Assembly (NCBI GenBank): GCA_963703175.1
Contig: OY969794.1
Location: forward strand, 248,001-312,000
DNA length: 64,000 nt
Reading direction: 5' to 3'
DNA from: VRUE01 sp963703175
GTDB taxonomy: Bacteria; Actinomycetota; Thermoleophilia; Solirubrobacterales; 70-9
The notes below the pieces were generated by a model, which saw nothing but the letters and a program-made list of their open reading frames with translations, was not told the DNA's origin and did not search any database. Below are positions 16,181 to 24,252 of the stretch, one piece after another (within the stretch, counting starts at the first letter, position 1; every line of letters starts with the position of its first letter). The translations under genes and the position numbers were made by a program.

Positions 16181-17487
16181 TCGGCGCCGGCGCCAAGGCG
16201 GCGGGCATCGCGACCAAGGTGCATGCTTTCAACAGCCTCGGGCTGGGACCGATCTCCCTGAAGATTGTCGAGGGGACCGAGGTCGCCGCCTCCTGGAAGG
16301 GGCGCAACGGGATGACCTCAGGCGAGGAGCCCCTGGCGGTGACGCCGATCAAGGACGTCGGCTTTCCCTACCAGAGCTTCCGCGAGTTCGGCGAGGCAGG
16401 CGAGGCGATCGACGACCAGGCCATGCGCTTCTCCTGGCAGCGCTACATGGTCTCCAAACGGCGATACGCGCGCTGGATCGACGCCGGATCGCCGAGCGTG
16501 CGCCATCGCGACTACGGCGAGTACCTGACCTGGGTGCTTGCGCGCGCCGGCGAGGGGGTCAGTCACGTCGAGGGGCGGGTCGCGTGCGTCTCACTGGAGG
16601 AAGGCGAACGCTGGGCGGTCGAGGTCGAAGATGCGGACGGGAGCGGGATAGCGCGGCACCACGCGCGGGCGCTGGTGCTGACCGGCCCGGGCATCCATCG
16701 CGCCTTTCCACACGAGCCGGGGATCGCTTCGCGGGTCTTTCACTGCGACAGCCGACGCGACGAGTTCGCACAACTGCCGGAGGAGAGTGCCTGTGATGTT
16801 GCGATCGTCGGCGGTGGTGAGAGCGCGCTCAGCTGCATGATGTTCCTGCGCGGCTTCCGCCCCCACTCCCGCTTCACCGTCTACACGCCGATGCTGCCGA
16901 TGAGCCGCGGCGAGAGCTTCCTCGAGAACCGCGTCTTCTCCAACCCGGATGAGGTCGAATGGACGGCGCTCGACCAGACCACGCGGCGCGACTTCGTCAA
17001 GCACTCCGACCGCGGCGTTTTCGACCCGCCGAGCCTGGCGGCAATCGCCTACGACGACCGTTGCCGCTTTGTTACCGGCCGGGTCACCGATGTCGCCGCG
17101 GCACGCGGCGGCGCCGGAGTGCAGCTACGGCACGAGTCGCCCGAGGGGGTTGTCGGCCCTGAGCACGACTACGTGGTCAACTGCACCGGCTTCGACTTGC
17201 TGGCGCAACTGCGGACGCTCTTTAGTGACGAGACGCGTGTCGAGATCGAGGGCCGGGTGGGCAAGCTCTGGGATACGCCAGCTGGAACCGAGGTGCCGAT
17301 CGGGCGACACCTGGAGTTGCTCGACATGCAGCCGCGTCTGCAGATCCCGGGCCTGGCGGGGCTAAGCCAAGGCCCGGGATTCGCCAACCTCGGGGCGCTC
17401 GGACTACTTGCCAACCGCGTGCTGCAGCCGCTCTTTGAGGGAAAGGCGCAAGCCGATGTTTTGGATCATGCATCCATTAATACTTGA
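16153..17487 (+). CDS. MbtG-like FAD-dependent amine N-hydroxylase
   Basis: A 444-residue N-hydroxylating monooxygenase resembling mycobacterial lysine N6-hydroxylase MbtG and the SidA/IucD group. FAD motif VVGAGAKAAGIATK is at residues 8-21, and KDVGFPYQSFRE and FSWQRYMVSKRRYARWID are shared signature segments. The NADPH motif VGGGESALS lies near 218, and GLSQGPGFANLGALGLLANR is the family's C-terminal block. Such enzymes use NADPH and oxygen to hydroxylate a side-chain amine of lysine, ornithine or a diamine, usually on the way to hydroxamates or N-N bonds. It is the last gene of the seven-gene operon; the next gene has its own promoter beginning at its stop codon. Confidence 0.88.
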   Translation: MAAESDLLVVGAGAKAAGIATKVHAFNSLGLGPISLKIVEGTEVAASWKGRNGMTSGEEPLAVTPIKDVGFPYQSFREFGEAGEAIDDQAMRFSWQRYMVSKRRYARWIDAGSPSVRHRDYGEYLTWVLARAGEGVSHVEGRVACVSLEEGERWAVEVEDADGSGIARHHARALVLTGPGIHRAFPHEPGIASRVFHCDSRRDEFAQLPEESACDVAIVGGGESALSCMMFLRGFRPHSRFTVYTPMLPMSRGESFLENRVFSNPDEVEWTALDQTTRRDFVKHSDRGVFDPPSLAAIAYDDRCRFVTGRVTDVAAARGGAGVQLRHESPEGVVGPEHDYVVNCTGFDLLAQLRTLFSDETRVEIEGRVGKLWDTPAGTEVPIGRHLELLDMQPRLQIPGLAGLSQGPGFANLGALGLLANRVLQPLFEGKAQADVLDHASINT

Positions 17488-17512
17488 CAGAATTTTTCTC
17501 ATCCAATAGGGT
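17484..17512 (+). promoter_or_regulatory. sigma-70-type promoter, probably leaderless transcript
   Basis: A perfect -35 box TTGACA (17484-17489), a 17-base spacer and TAGGGT (17507-17512, matching TAnnnT) precede the ATG at 17519 by only six bases. Transcription would begin at or next to the A of the start codon, so the message would be leaderless, a common arrangement in actinobacteria. The -35 box overlaps the stop codon of the N-hydroxylase gene. Confidence 0.65.
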
Positions 17513-17518
17513 CACGCA

Positions 17519-19066
17519 ATGATGGCTGGCACCAGCGGGCGGGGGTACGTTGGGGTGTTTGCGGCGCTCGTCGCCCTCCTCATTGCGGCCCTACTGGCGA
17601 GCGGTTGCGGCGGCTCTTCCTCGGGGGCAGAAGTGAGCTTCGACGGCTCGGCCTACCCGAACGGCGACCTCGCCAATAGCCGCAACGCAAGCGGCTCGAT
17701 CAAAACCGCAAACGTAGGTGAACTGCAGACGGCGTGGACGCTGCCGATTCGCGGAGAAAGCTCCTTCGGCAGCTATGCCGCTTCCCCGGTCGTTAGCAAA
17801 GGTGTCATCTACTCACAGGACCTAGCCTCGAACGTGCAGGCGATCGAACAGGAAAGCGGCGACGTGCTGTGGACGAAATCCTACGAACTGCCGAGCTTGG
17901 GGCCGAACGGCGTTGTGGTCGAGGACGGCAAAGTCTTCGGGGCAACCCCGTCCGCAATTTTCGCTCTCGACCAGGAAACCGGCAAACAGCTCTGGACGAC
18001 GACCCTGGTGCGCAACGAAGTCGAGGGAATCAATCTTGCCCCCGGCTTTGATAACGGCATCGTCTATGCCTCGACCGTGCCTACCAGCGCAAGCTCTCTC
18101 TATGAACCGGGGGGCGTCGGCATCGTCTGGGCGCTGGACGCAAAGACCGGCAAAAAACTGTGGCACTTCGACACGGTGCCAAAGAGCCTTTGGGGCCACC
18201 CGGAGATCAACTCCGGCGGCGGTGTTTGGTACACGCCGGCCTTTGACGGTAAAGGCTCGATGTACTTCGGCGTCGGCAACCCCGCGCCGTTCCCCGGTAG
18301 CCCCGGGCACCCCTGGGGATCGAGCCGACCCGGTCCGAACCTCTACACCAACTCAATCGTCAAGCTGGACGCGAAAACCGGCAAGATGCAGTGGTTCTTC
18401 CAGCTCAACCCCCACGACCTTTATGACTGGGACCTGCAGGGTCCGCCGATCCTGATCGACTCCGGCGGCAAGGAACTTGTGGTGGCGGCAGGCAAGGTCG
18501 GATTCGTAATTGCCCTCGACGCCAAGACTGGGAAGCTCGTTTGGAAGCGTGCCGTCGGCAAACACAACGGACATGACGAAGACGGGCTGCTGGCGATGAG
18601 GGGTGAATCTTCGAAGCTGAAGACGCCCTTCGAAATCTATCCCGGCAACCTGGGTGGGGTCATTGCGCAGATGTCCACCGATGGCTCACGGGTCTTCGTG
18701 CCCGTTGTGAACCATCCTGTGACGCTCACCTCCGGAACTGAAATCGAAGAAGCCAGCGCAGAAAATTCCGGCGAACTGGTTGCTCTGAACGTGAAGAACG
18801 GCTCACTCGCCTGGAAGCATGAATTCCCGTTGGCCCCGGCCTTTGGCGCGACCACTGTTACCAACGACGTGGTCTTCGCGACGACCTACGACGGCAAAGT
18901 GCACGCCTACGACACCAAATCAGGGCGACAGGTTTGGCAAGAACAACTCCCGGCCGGAACCAATACGGGTGTCGCCGTGGCAGGTGACACGCTGATTGCG
19001 CCCGCCGGAGTACCGGCCGCCGAAGGCCAGACCCCACAGATCGTCGCCTTCCGCCTCGGCGGCTAG
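17519..19066 (+). CDS. PQQ-type beta-propeller lipoprotein
   Basis: A 515-residue exported protein. After a hydrophobic segment the lipobox-like LLASGCGG directs lipid attachment at the Cys (about residue 37), so the protein should sit on the outer face of the membrane. The remainder is built from PQQ/WD-like repeats ending in A-x-D-x-x-T-G-K-x-x-W (FALDQETGKQLWTT, WALDAKTGKKLWHF, IALDAKTGKLVWKR, HAYDTKSGRQVWQE), giving an approximately eight-bladed propeller as in quinoprotein dehydrogenases. Whether it binds PQQ or acts only as a scaffold is unknown; no PQQ biosynthesis genes are nearby. ATG codons at 17519 and 17522 are both possible. Confidence 0.8.
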   Translation: MMAGTSGRGYVGVFAALVALLIAALLASGCGGSSSGAEVSFDGSAYPNGDLANSRNASGSIKTANVGELQTAWTLPIRGESSFGSYAASPVVSKGVIYSQDLASNVQAIEQESGDVLWTKSYELPSLGPNGVVVEDGKVFGATPSAIFALDQETGKQLWTTTLVRNEVEGINLAPGFDNGIVYASTVPTSASSLYEPGGVGIVWALDAKTGKKLWHFDTVPKSLWGHPEINSGGGVWYTPAFDGKGSMYFGVGNPAPFPGSPGHPWGSSRPGPNLYTNSIVKLDAKTGKMQWFFQLNPHDLYDWDLQGPPILIDSGGKELVVAAGKVGFVIALDAKTGKLVWKRAVGKHNGHDEDGLLAMRGESSKLKTPFEIYPGNLGGVIAQMSTDGSRVFVPVVNHPVTLTSGTEIEEASAENSGELVALNVKNGSLAWKHEFPLAPAFGATTVTNDVVFATTYDGKVHAYDTKSGRQVWQEQLPAGTNTGVAVAGDTLIAPAGVPAAEGQTPQIVAFRLGG

Positions 19067-19146
19067 CGCCGCCCCGGCCAAAGCCCGCCCTGTCCAGAGC
19101 TTGGTTAAGAGCGAGGTAGTCCTACGAATTCACCTATCCTGGTTGC

Positions 19147-19653
19147 GTGCCCGAAACGCAGCAGCCTGAAGCCGTCGGCTCAATCGCTCGTGCGTACTTC
19201 GAAGCAATCGCCGAGCGGGATCTGGATGCAATGACGAGCTTCTATGAGCCGGGTGGGACCGGCGAGCTACACGGCTTAGTAGAGCTGATCGCACCCGACA
19301 GCTATCGGGCCTGGTTCGCCAATCTTTTCGCCGCCTTCCCTGACTTCCACTTCGAAATCCTCGACGTCGTCGCGGAGGGCGACAAGGCTGCAGTGCACTG
19401 GCACGCAACCGGGACGTTTAACGGCGAAGTTAGGTTTGAAGGGGTAGATCCGACCGGCGCCAGGATCGATTTAACCGGCTGCGATCTGCTGACGATCCGA
19501 GACGGCAAGATCCATCGCAATGACGCCTATTTAAACGGCGCCCAAATGGCCCAGCAACTGGGCGCGATGCCACCAGCAGGCTCACTCTCGGAGCGGGCGA
19601 TGCTGGCGGCGCTCAACCTGAAGACGCGGTTGGCGCGGACGTTGCGGCGCTGA
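19147..19653 (+). CDS. SnoaL-like/NTF2-fold protein
   Basis: A 168-residue protein of the SnoaL-like ester cyclase group. It has the alpha helix ARAYFEAIAERDLDAMTSFY, the short strand LIAPDSYRAWFANLFAAFPD, and FHFEILDVVAEGDKAAVHW, followed by the closing strands GCDLLTIRDGKIHRND. The cone-shaped NTF2 fold binds small hydrophobic ligands. Some members cyclise polyketides, but many have no known reaction. The GTG start at 19147 is the most upstream sensible one. The VOC gene begins 18 bases after the stop in the same frame, which suggests coupled translation. Confidence 0.75.
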   Translation: MPETQQPEAVGSIARAYFEAIAERDLDAMTSFYEPGGTGELHGLVELIAPDSYRAWFANLFAAFPDFHFEILDVVAEGDKAAVHWHATGTFNGEVRFEGVDPTGARIDLTGCDLLTIRDGKIHRNDAYLNGAQMAQQLGAMPPAGSLSERAMLAALNLKTRLARTLRR

Positions 19654-19671
19654 GCTCGACGGCGACCAACC

Positions 19672-20046
19672 ATTCGACTCGATCACGTACAGATCGCTGC
19701 ACCGCCCGGCTGTGAGATAGCGGCCCGTCGGTTCTTCGGGGATCTGATCGGCTTGCGAGAGCTCGAGAAGCCTGAGGCACTACGAGGGCGCGGCGGCGTC
19801 TGGTTCGCACTCGGCGAGCAGCAGTTGCACGTTGGCATCGAGAAGCCATTCTCGCCGGCGCTGAAAGCCCACCCAGCGATAAGAGTCTCGCCGGCGACGC
19901 TGGATGCGCTCGCAGATCGCCTAATCGCAGCCGGTGCCAAGGTCCTCTGGGACGATTCCCTGCCTGGGGAGCGTCGGTTTTACTCCCAGGACCCGTGGGG
20001 CAACCGCATCGAGTTTCTCGCGGAGGGGCCTGAGCAGAGTCGGTAA
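19672..20046 (+). CDS. glyoxalase/VOC-family protein, non-canonical start
   Basis: A 124-residue vicinal-oxygen-chelate protein. From the codon ATT at 19672 the frame reads IRLDHVQIAAPPGCEIAARR, the standard start of small VOC proteins, and continues with FFGDLIGLRELEKP, GGVWFALGEQQLHVGIE and DPWGNRIEFLAE. There is no ATG, GTG or TTG between the in-frame stop at 19651 and a TTG at 19753; starting at 19753 would delete the first beta strand and a metal-site His. I therefore infer initiation at ATT (or re-initiation after the SnoaL stop), or a recent start-codon loss. VOC proteins bind metals and act as lyases, dioxygenases or resistance proteins. Confidence 0.7.
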   Translation: MRLDHVQIAAPPGCEIAARRFFGDLIGLRELEKPEALRGRGGVWFALGEQQLHVGIEKPFSPALKAHPAIRVSPATLDALADRLIAAGAKVLWDDSLPGERRFYSQDPWGNRIEFLAEGPEQSR

Positions 20047-20083
20047 AGCAAACCCAGGTCGTCGATGGTCACTGCCCGCCGCT

Positions 20084-20446
20084 TCACTCTCCAGGAGCGC
20101 GACCATAACGGTCGGCGAGACGGACAACATCGTCAAGCTGAGGAGTTGAAACCTCGAAGATGACGGAGTCCTCCAGAGCCTCGATTGAGTGGATCATCCC
20201 CGGCTCGTTTCGCCAGCTATAGCCCGGCTCAATCACCTTCGTCTCGAGCTCGGTCTCACTCACCCCGACGGTTAGCTTCAAACAGCCTGAAAAAAGGTAC
20301 GAGGTCTCGTCCTTCTCACGATGCAATTGCAAAGACAGGGCGTGACCCCTCTCAACAACGAGGATCTTCGCGGCATAGTGAGGCGTATGCGCCCACCAAA
20401 TCTCATGCCCCCATGGCTTTTCGACACGCCTTGGCTCCTTTTGCAT
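20084..20446 (-). CDS. cupin-domain protein
   Basis: A 120-residue single-cupin protein similar to the metal-binding domain of sugar-phosphate isomerases. EKPWGHEIWWAHTPHYAAKI resembles the start of type II phosphomannose isomerase cupins. QLHREKDETSYLFSG carries the His and Glu metal ligands, and NEPGMIHSIEALEDSVIFEVST the second cupin motif. It probably binds a divalent metal and either isomerises a sugar phosphate or serves as a sugar sensor. Its first 44 bases overlap the 3' end of the K+ channel gene on the same strand, which suggests coupled expression. Confidence 0.78.
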   Translation of the reverse strand: MQKEPRRVEKPWGHEIWWAHTPHYAAKILVVERGHALSLQLHREKDETSYLFSGCLKLTVGVSETELETKVIEPGYSWRNEPGMIHSIEALEDSVIFEVSTPQLDDVVRLADRYGRAPGE

Positions 20447-20849
20447 GGCGCCAGCCTAAACGCAAGTAGAAGCTGGCTAGCTGCCCTCGTGCTGGCGACG
20501 AGCGTGCAGGCGCTCCCGCGTAGAAAGCCTGTTCGGCCTTCTGTGCGATGTATTGCTGTGCGACCGAAGCGAGCAGTGCGACGAATACGCCGATCCCAGT
20601 GAGGATGTAGAAGATCGTGAAGATCTCGGTGCCAGCGGTGGTCGGGTGAAGGTCTCCGTAGCCCACCGTGGTCAGGGTTACGACAGAGAAGTAGAGGGCC
20701 TCGATGATGGTCCAGTCCTCGAAGCGCCAGTAGAAGATCGTCCCCGTCAGCACCAGCGCGGCCGTGACGAAAGGCAATGCTTTGGTCTCGGGGTCCCGCC
20801 AAACCCCGGCGACGGCCCGTGCGCGGAAGGCGAGGGCCAAGGAAAGCAT
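20403..20849 (-). CDS. two-helix potassium channel, copy 1
   Basis: A 148-residue membrane protein with an ion channel 2 domain. A hydrophobic helix (LPFVTAALVLTGTIFYW) is followed by the pore helix, the selectivity filter TLTTVGYGD and a second helix (IFTIFYILTGIGVFVALLAS). This is the minimal K+ channel plan; four copies would form a pore. The DNA and protein are nearly the same as 36950-37330, including about 30 bases upstream of the start. The C-terminal tail differs and overlaps the cupin start. A truncated third copy lies at 45421-45585. Confidence 0.85.
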   Translation of the reverse strand: MLSLALAFRARAVAGVWRDPETKALPFVTAALVLTGTIFYWRFEDWTIIEALYFSVVTLTTVGYGDLHPTTAGTEIFTIFYILTGIGVFVALLASVAQQYIAQKAEQAFYAGAPARSSPARGQLASFYLRLGWRHAKGAKACRKAMGA

Positions 20850-20941
20850 GGAAACGGATTCGCCGAATCCATGCGGTTTCCTGGCCTTGCCCCGCTATGG
20901 CCATTCTCGGATGGACATCGTTTCCACTGCCTGAGAGGAAG

Positions 20942-21058
20942 AAGCTGGTCCGCTTACGCGGCCTTCCTCACATCCGAATTGGAAGTCGAGGCCTCCGATT
21001 CACCCGGGAGGATCTGGCTCGATGGGTCGGGAGAACAGCGTCGGCTGAGAAGCATTGA
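20942..21058 (+). pseudogene. excisionase (HTH_17) fragment
   Basis: The translated segment LVRLRGLPHIRIGSRGLRFT, then REDLARWVG, matches the C-terminal half of the intact excisionase at 57478-57675 (LVRSRGLPHVRIGRRGLRFT, ADLARWVG). The N-terminal half with the first HTH helix is missing; upstream sequence belongs to the K+ channel region. With the integrase fragment at 22320-22428 it marks a decayed integrative element. Confidence 0.8.
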
Positions 21059-21069
21059 TCCCCGAGCAC

Positions 21070-22290
21070 CTATCCCTCGAACGTCGGCCCTTCCAAACCG
21101 TCGAAATCAACGAGCAGGTCGGGTCCGTGCTTAAGCACCAGGCCAGAGGGAATCTCGATTCTCCAGCTGGGCGGATCGTCGTCTGCCTTCCGTTCGAGCG
21201 GCCGGACATCGAACAGTGAGCCGTCGGAGAGTCGACATCGGAGGGCGTCGGTCTCGGGGTCGAGCTCGATAGCTTCGACCGCCAACGACTTCAGCGCCAT
21301 GGGGTCGATGGAGGACCAGTCAGAGTTCTCGGCCGTCAGCCGCCAACGGGACTCTCCAGGACCGCCGATCTCGACCTCCAAGACGCCCGAGTCGGTGACG
21401 CCGGCGTCAAGAACCTGACCTCGCAGCATCTCCAGGGTCTCGGTGAAGAACGACCTCTGGAGCTCGTCAGGATCGCCGGGCTCATCGAAGCCAGAGGGCG
21501 GATCGGGCACCGGGTTGATCTTGTCTGCGTCGTTCTCGAGCGAGACCTTGAGATCGACCTCCCAGGCCTCGAGATCGGGTGAGTCGAGAATCATGTCGAT
21601 CAGCGCCCTGCTGCCCCCAACCAACGTCGAGTCGAAGTCGTACTCCGTGGCGACGAACCAGGCTCGGTTCTCCGGCCAGATCAGGTTTGGCGACACCTCC
21701 CACACATACGTGGAGGGATCTGGATCGGGCGGCGGACCATCCTCAGTCGGGACGACTGCGCTGAAGCTGATCACGGTGGAGTGGGTGTTGCTAATGGCGA
21801 TCTGGTCGACCGCCGACAACGGCCCAGCGAGGATCACGAAATCGCGATGGGGCATCCGAAGCAGCGGCTCGTCGGGGAATTCCTCCTCGACTCCGGCATG
21901 GATGGTGCTGACGCCGAAGTAGCACCGCTCGGGACTGCCCATGTGCCGCCCCAGGATCGCGCAGAGCGCTGCCAGTGGCTCCTCGTCCAGTTCCGAGATG
22001 TTCGGATTCCCGCCGGCCCATCTCGACCCCTCGAAGCCGGAGGAGTCGTGGGAGCCCACAATCGCATGCCACTGCATCTCGCGGTGCGCGGTGCTGCCCA
22101 GGGCGGTTGCAACCTCGGCCCAGGTGACCGGGGTTCCCTTCTCATCGGACGCCGGATGGAAGATCCGCACATAGGCGTCATAGATCTGGGGAATCTGCTC
22201 TTTGACCTTTCCTCCCCAGCCATCCAGCCGCGGCTCGATCCAAGCCCCAGCGATAGCCCCATCCACTTGCATCAATTTGCCGCTTGCCAT
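21070..22290 (-). CDS. actinobacterial protein of unknown function (element cargo)
   Basis: A 406-residue, acidic, soluble protein with no signal peptide. The ATG at 22290 (MASGKLMQVDGAIAGAWIEP) is preferred because further upstream the frame enters the integrase fragment. Recognisable but uncharacterised segments are IYDAYVRIFHPASDEKG, EVATALGSTAHREMQWHAI, RCYFGVSTIHAG and SPNLIWPENRAWFVATEYDF, which recur in a conserved actinobacterial family without known function. The last 70 residues (AVEAIELDPETDALRCRLSD) form a separate small beta domain. The gene lies between the xis and int relics, the same slot and strand as the cargo gene 57672-58148 in the intact element. No function is proposed. 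Confidence 0.65.
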   Translation of the reverse strand: MASGKLMQVDGAIAGAWIEPRLDGWGGKVKEQIPQIYDAYVRIFHPASDEKGTPVTWAEVATALGSTAHREMQWHAIVGSHDSSGFEGSRWAGGNPNISELDEEPLAALCAILGRHMGSPERCYFGVSTIHAGVEEEFPDEPLLRMPHRDFVILAGPLSAVDQIAISNTHSTVISFSAVVPTEDGPPPDPDPSTYVWEVSPNLIWPENRAWFVATEYDFDSTLVGGSRALIDMILDSPDLEAWEVDLKVSLENDADKINPVPDPPSGFDEPGDPDELQRSFFTETLEMLRGQVLDAGVTDSGVLEVEIGGPGESRWRLTAENSDWSSIDPMALKSLAVEAIELDPETDALRCRLSDGSLFDVRPLERKADDDPPSWRIEIPSGLVLKHGPDLLVDFDGLEGPTFEG

Positions 22291-22319
22291 GTCGTCAGAG
22301 TTGCAAATTGGCCCACCTC

Positions 22320-22428
22320 TAGCGGGCCGCACTGGCTGGCTCGGGTTCCGAGCCAGCCGCAAATGCCTCGGAAATCCGGCGGGCCGCGTCCTGGCGTGGC
22401 TTGAACTGGAGATAGCGCTGGGTCGTGC
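22320..22428 (-). pseudogene. C-terminal fragment of a tyrosine integrase
   Basis: The minus strand reads TTQRYLQFKPRQDAARRISE, then AFAAGSEPEPAS, and stops at 22320. This matches the last residues of the intact integrase at 58157-59335 (TTQRYLQFKPRQDAARRISA, FRAGSEPEPT) at both protein and DNA level. Homology breaks sharply at about 22429, just upstream of the SulP gene. The active-site Tyr region survives but the rest of the enzyme is gone. Confidence 0.85.
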
Positions 22429-22521
22429 CGAACTACGGCGCTCCCGCTTGTCACTCCCCACCGCAGGACAGAAGATGCGCATATCGTCCCTTTCTCGGGG
22501 GGACCAACGAACGCGACAGCC

Positions 22522-24252
22522 ATGCAGAGGAGCAGATCCGTGGATTCAGGAGGGCAACTTCACCGCTCCAGCCGACTACACCGCTGGGTGCCCGGGATCA
22601 AGCTCATCCAACAGTACCCCGGCCAATCCGCTCGACCCGATCTGGTGGCAGGACTCGTGCTGGCCGCGATCCTGGTCCCGCAGGGAATGGCTTATGCAGA
22701 GCTCGCTGGGCTGCCGGCGGTCACGGGCCTCTACACGACGATCGCCTGCCTGGTGGGCTACGCCCTCTTCGGGCCTTCACGGGTCCTTGTGCTCGGACCC
22801 GACTCCTCGATCTCCCCCCTGATCCTCGCTTCGATCACGCCCCTGCTGGTCGTGGGGGACCCCGGGTCGGCGATCGTCCTGGCGGGCATGCTCGCGATCT
22901 TCGTCGGCCTGATCGAGATCGGCCTCGGCCTCGGCAAGCTTGGGTTCGTCGCCGACCTGCTTTCGAAAGAGGTGCAGGTCGGCTACATGAACGGTCTCGG
23001 GATCACGATCATCGTCGGGCAGCTGCCGAAGCTGTTCGGGTTCTCGACCGACGGCGACTCGTTCCTCAGCGAGGTCAAGGCATTCGTAGACGGTCTCGGC
23101 CAGACGCACACCACCACCCTCGTGCTCGGGCTCGCGGTCCTCGGCATCTTGCTCGTGCTCCCGCTTGTCACCAAACGCCTCCCGGCGATCCTCGTGGGAG
23201 TCGTGGCGGCCACCGTCGTCTCGGCGGCCTTTGGCCTGGCCGACCACGGAGTCGTTACGGTCGGGTCCCTGCCCCAGGGAGTGCCGACCCCCGGCCTCCC
23301 CTGGACGAACGCCGGCGACGTCCCAGCGCTGCTACTGGCGGCGCTCGGCATCACCCTGGTGTCGCTGACCGACACGATCGCGACCGCGACCAGCTTCGCG
23401 GCCCGGCGCGGAGATGAGATCAAGCCGGACCAGGAGATGATCGGCGTCGGGGCCGCGAATGTTGCGGCCGGCTTCTTTCAGGGGTTCGCGGTCTCGACGA
23501 GCGGCTCGAGGACCGCCGTCGCCGAGCAGTCAGGGGCGAAAACCCAACTGGCCGGGCTGGTCGGGGCCGGGCTCGTCGCGGCTCTCCTTCTCTTCCTCAA
23601 CTCACTGCTCGCCGACCTGCCGCAAGCGGCGCTTGCGGCAGTGGTGATCGCTGCGGCGATATCGCTGATGAACCTGCCCTTGCTGCGCCGCTACTACGAG
23701 ATGCGCAGAAGCGCGCTCGGCGTGTCCCTGGTGGCCACCGCCGGGGTCGTGCTCCTCGGCGTCCTGCAGGGAATCGTGGTTGCGGTCCTGTTGGCGATCA
23801 TCCTCTTCTTTCGCCGCAACTGGTGGCCGCACGGCGCGGTTCTGGGACGTCCCGAGGGCTTGGAGGGATGGCACGACCTCACCGCCTACCCAGATGCCGG
23901 CGAGGTTCCCGGAGTTGTCGTCTACCGCTGGGAGGCGCCGCTGTTCTTCGCCAACGCGGGAAGGTTCCGCGACGAGATCAGGCGCCTCGCGCGCGAGCGC
24001 GAGCCCGACTGGATCGTCCTGCAGTGCGAGGCGATCACCGACGTCGACGTGACCGCGGCGGAGATGCTCGAGCAACTCGACCGCGAGCTGAATGCAGCCG
24101 GGATACACCTCGCCTTTGTCGAGCTGCGCGATCGGCTCAAGCAGCTGACGTTGCGGTACGGACTGATGGACACGCTCGACAAAGATCACTTCTATCCCTC
24201 CCCGGAGGCGGCGTTAGCCGCGATTCGATCGGAGGGCGCTGGAAGAGGCTAG
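22522..24252 (+). CDS. SulP-family anion transporter with STAS domain
   Basis: A 576-residue inner-membrane transporter. The transmembrane part (about residues 35-430) has the SulP signature GLVLAAILVPQGMAYAELAG near the N-terminus and around a dozen hydrophobic helices. A cytoplasmic STAS domain follows (about 455-570; RWEAPLFFANAGRFRDEIRR, ITDVDVTAAEMLEQL). SulP proteins carry sulfate, bicarbonate or dicarboxylates; no neighbour points to a particular substrate. The ATG at 22522 gives the expected N-terminal length. The stop codon shares the bases CTAG with the stop of the opposing MFS gene. Confidence 0.88.
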   Translation: MQRSRSVDSGGQLHRSSRLHRWVPGIKLIQQYPGQSARPDLVAGLVLAAILVPQGMAYAELAGLPAVTGLYTTIACLVGYALFGPSRVLVLGPDSSISPLILASITPLLVVGDPGSAIVLAGMLAIFVGLIEIGLGLGKLGFVADLLSKEVQVGYMNGLGITIIVGQLPKLFGFSTDGDSFLSEVKAFVDGLGQTHTTTLVLGLAVLGILLVLPLVTKRLPAILVGVVAATVVSAAFGLADHGVVTVGSLPQGVPTPGLPWTNAGDVPALLLAALGITLVSLTDTIATATSFAARRGDEIKPDQEMIGVGAANVAAGFFQGFAVSTSGSRTAVAEQSGAKTQLAGLVGAGLVAALLLFLNSLLADLPQAALAAVVIAAAISLMNLPLLRRYYEMRRSALGVSLVATAGVVLLGVLQGIVVAVLLAIILFFRRNWWPHGAVLGRPEGLEGWHDLTAYPDAGEVPGVVVYRWEAPLFFANAGRFRDEIRRLAREREPDWIVLQCEAITDVDVTAAEMLEQLDRELNAAGIHLAFVELRDRLKQLTLRYGLMDTLDKDHFYPSPEAALAAIRSEGAGRG

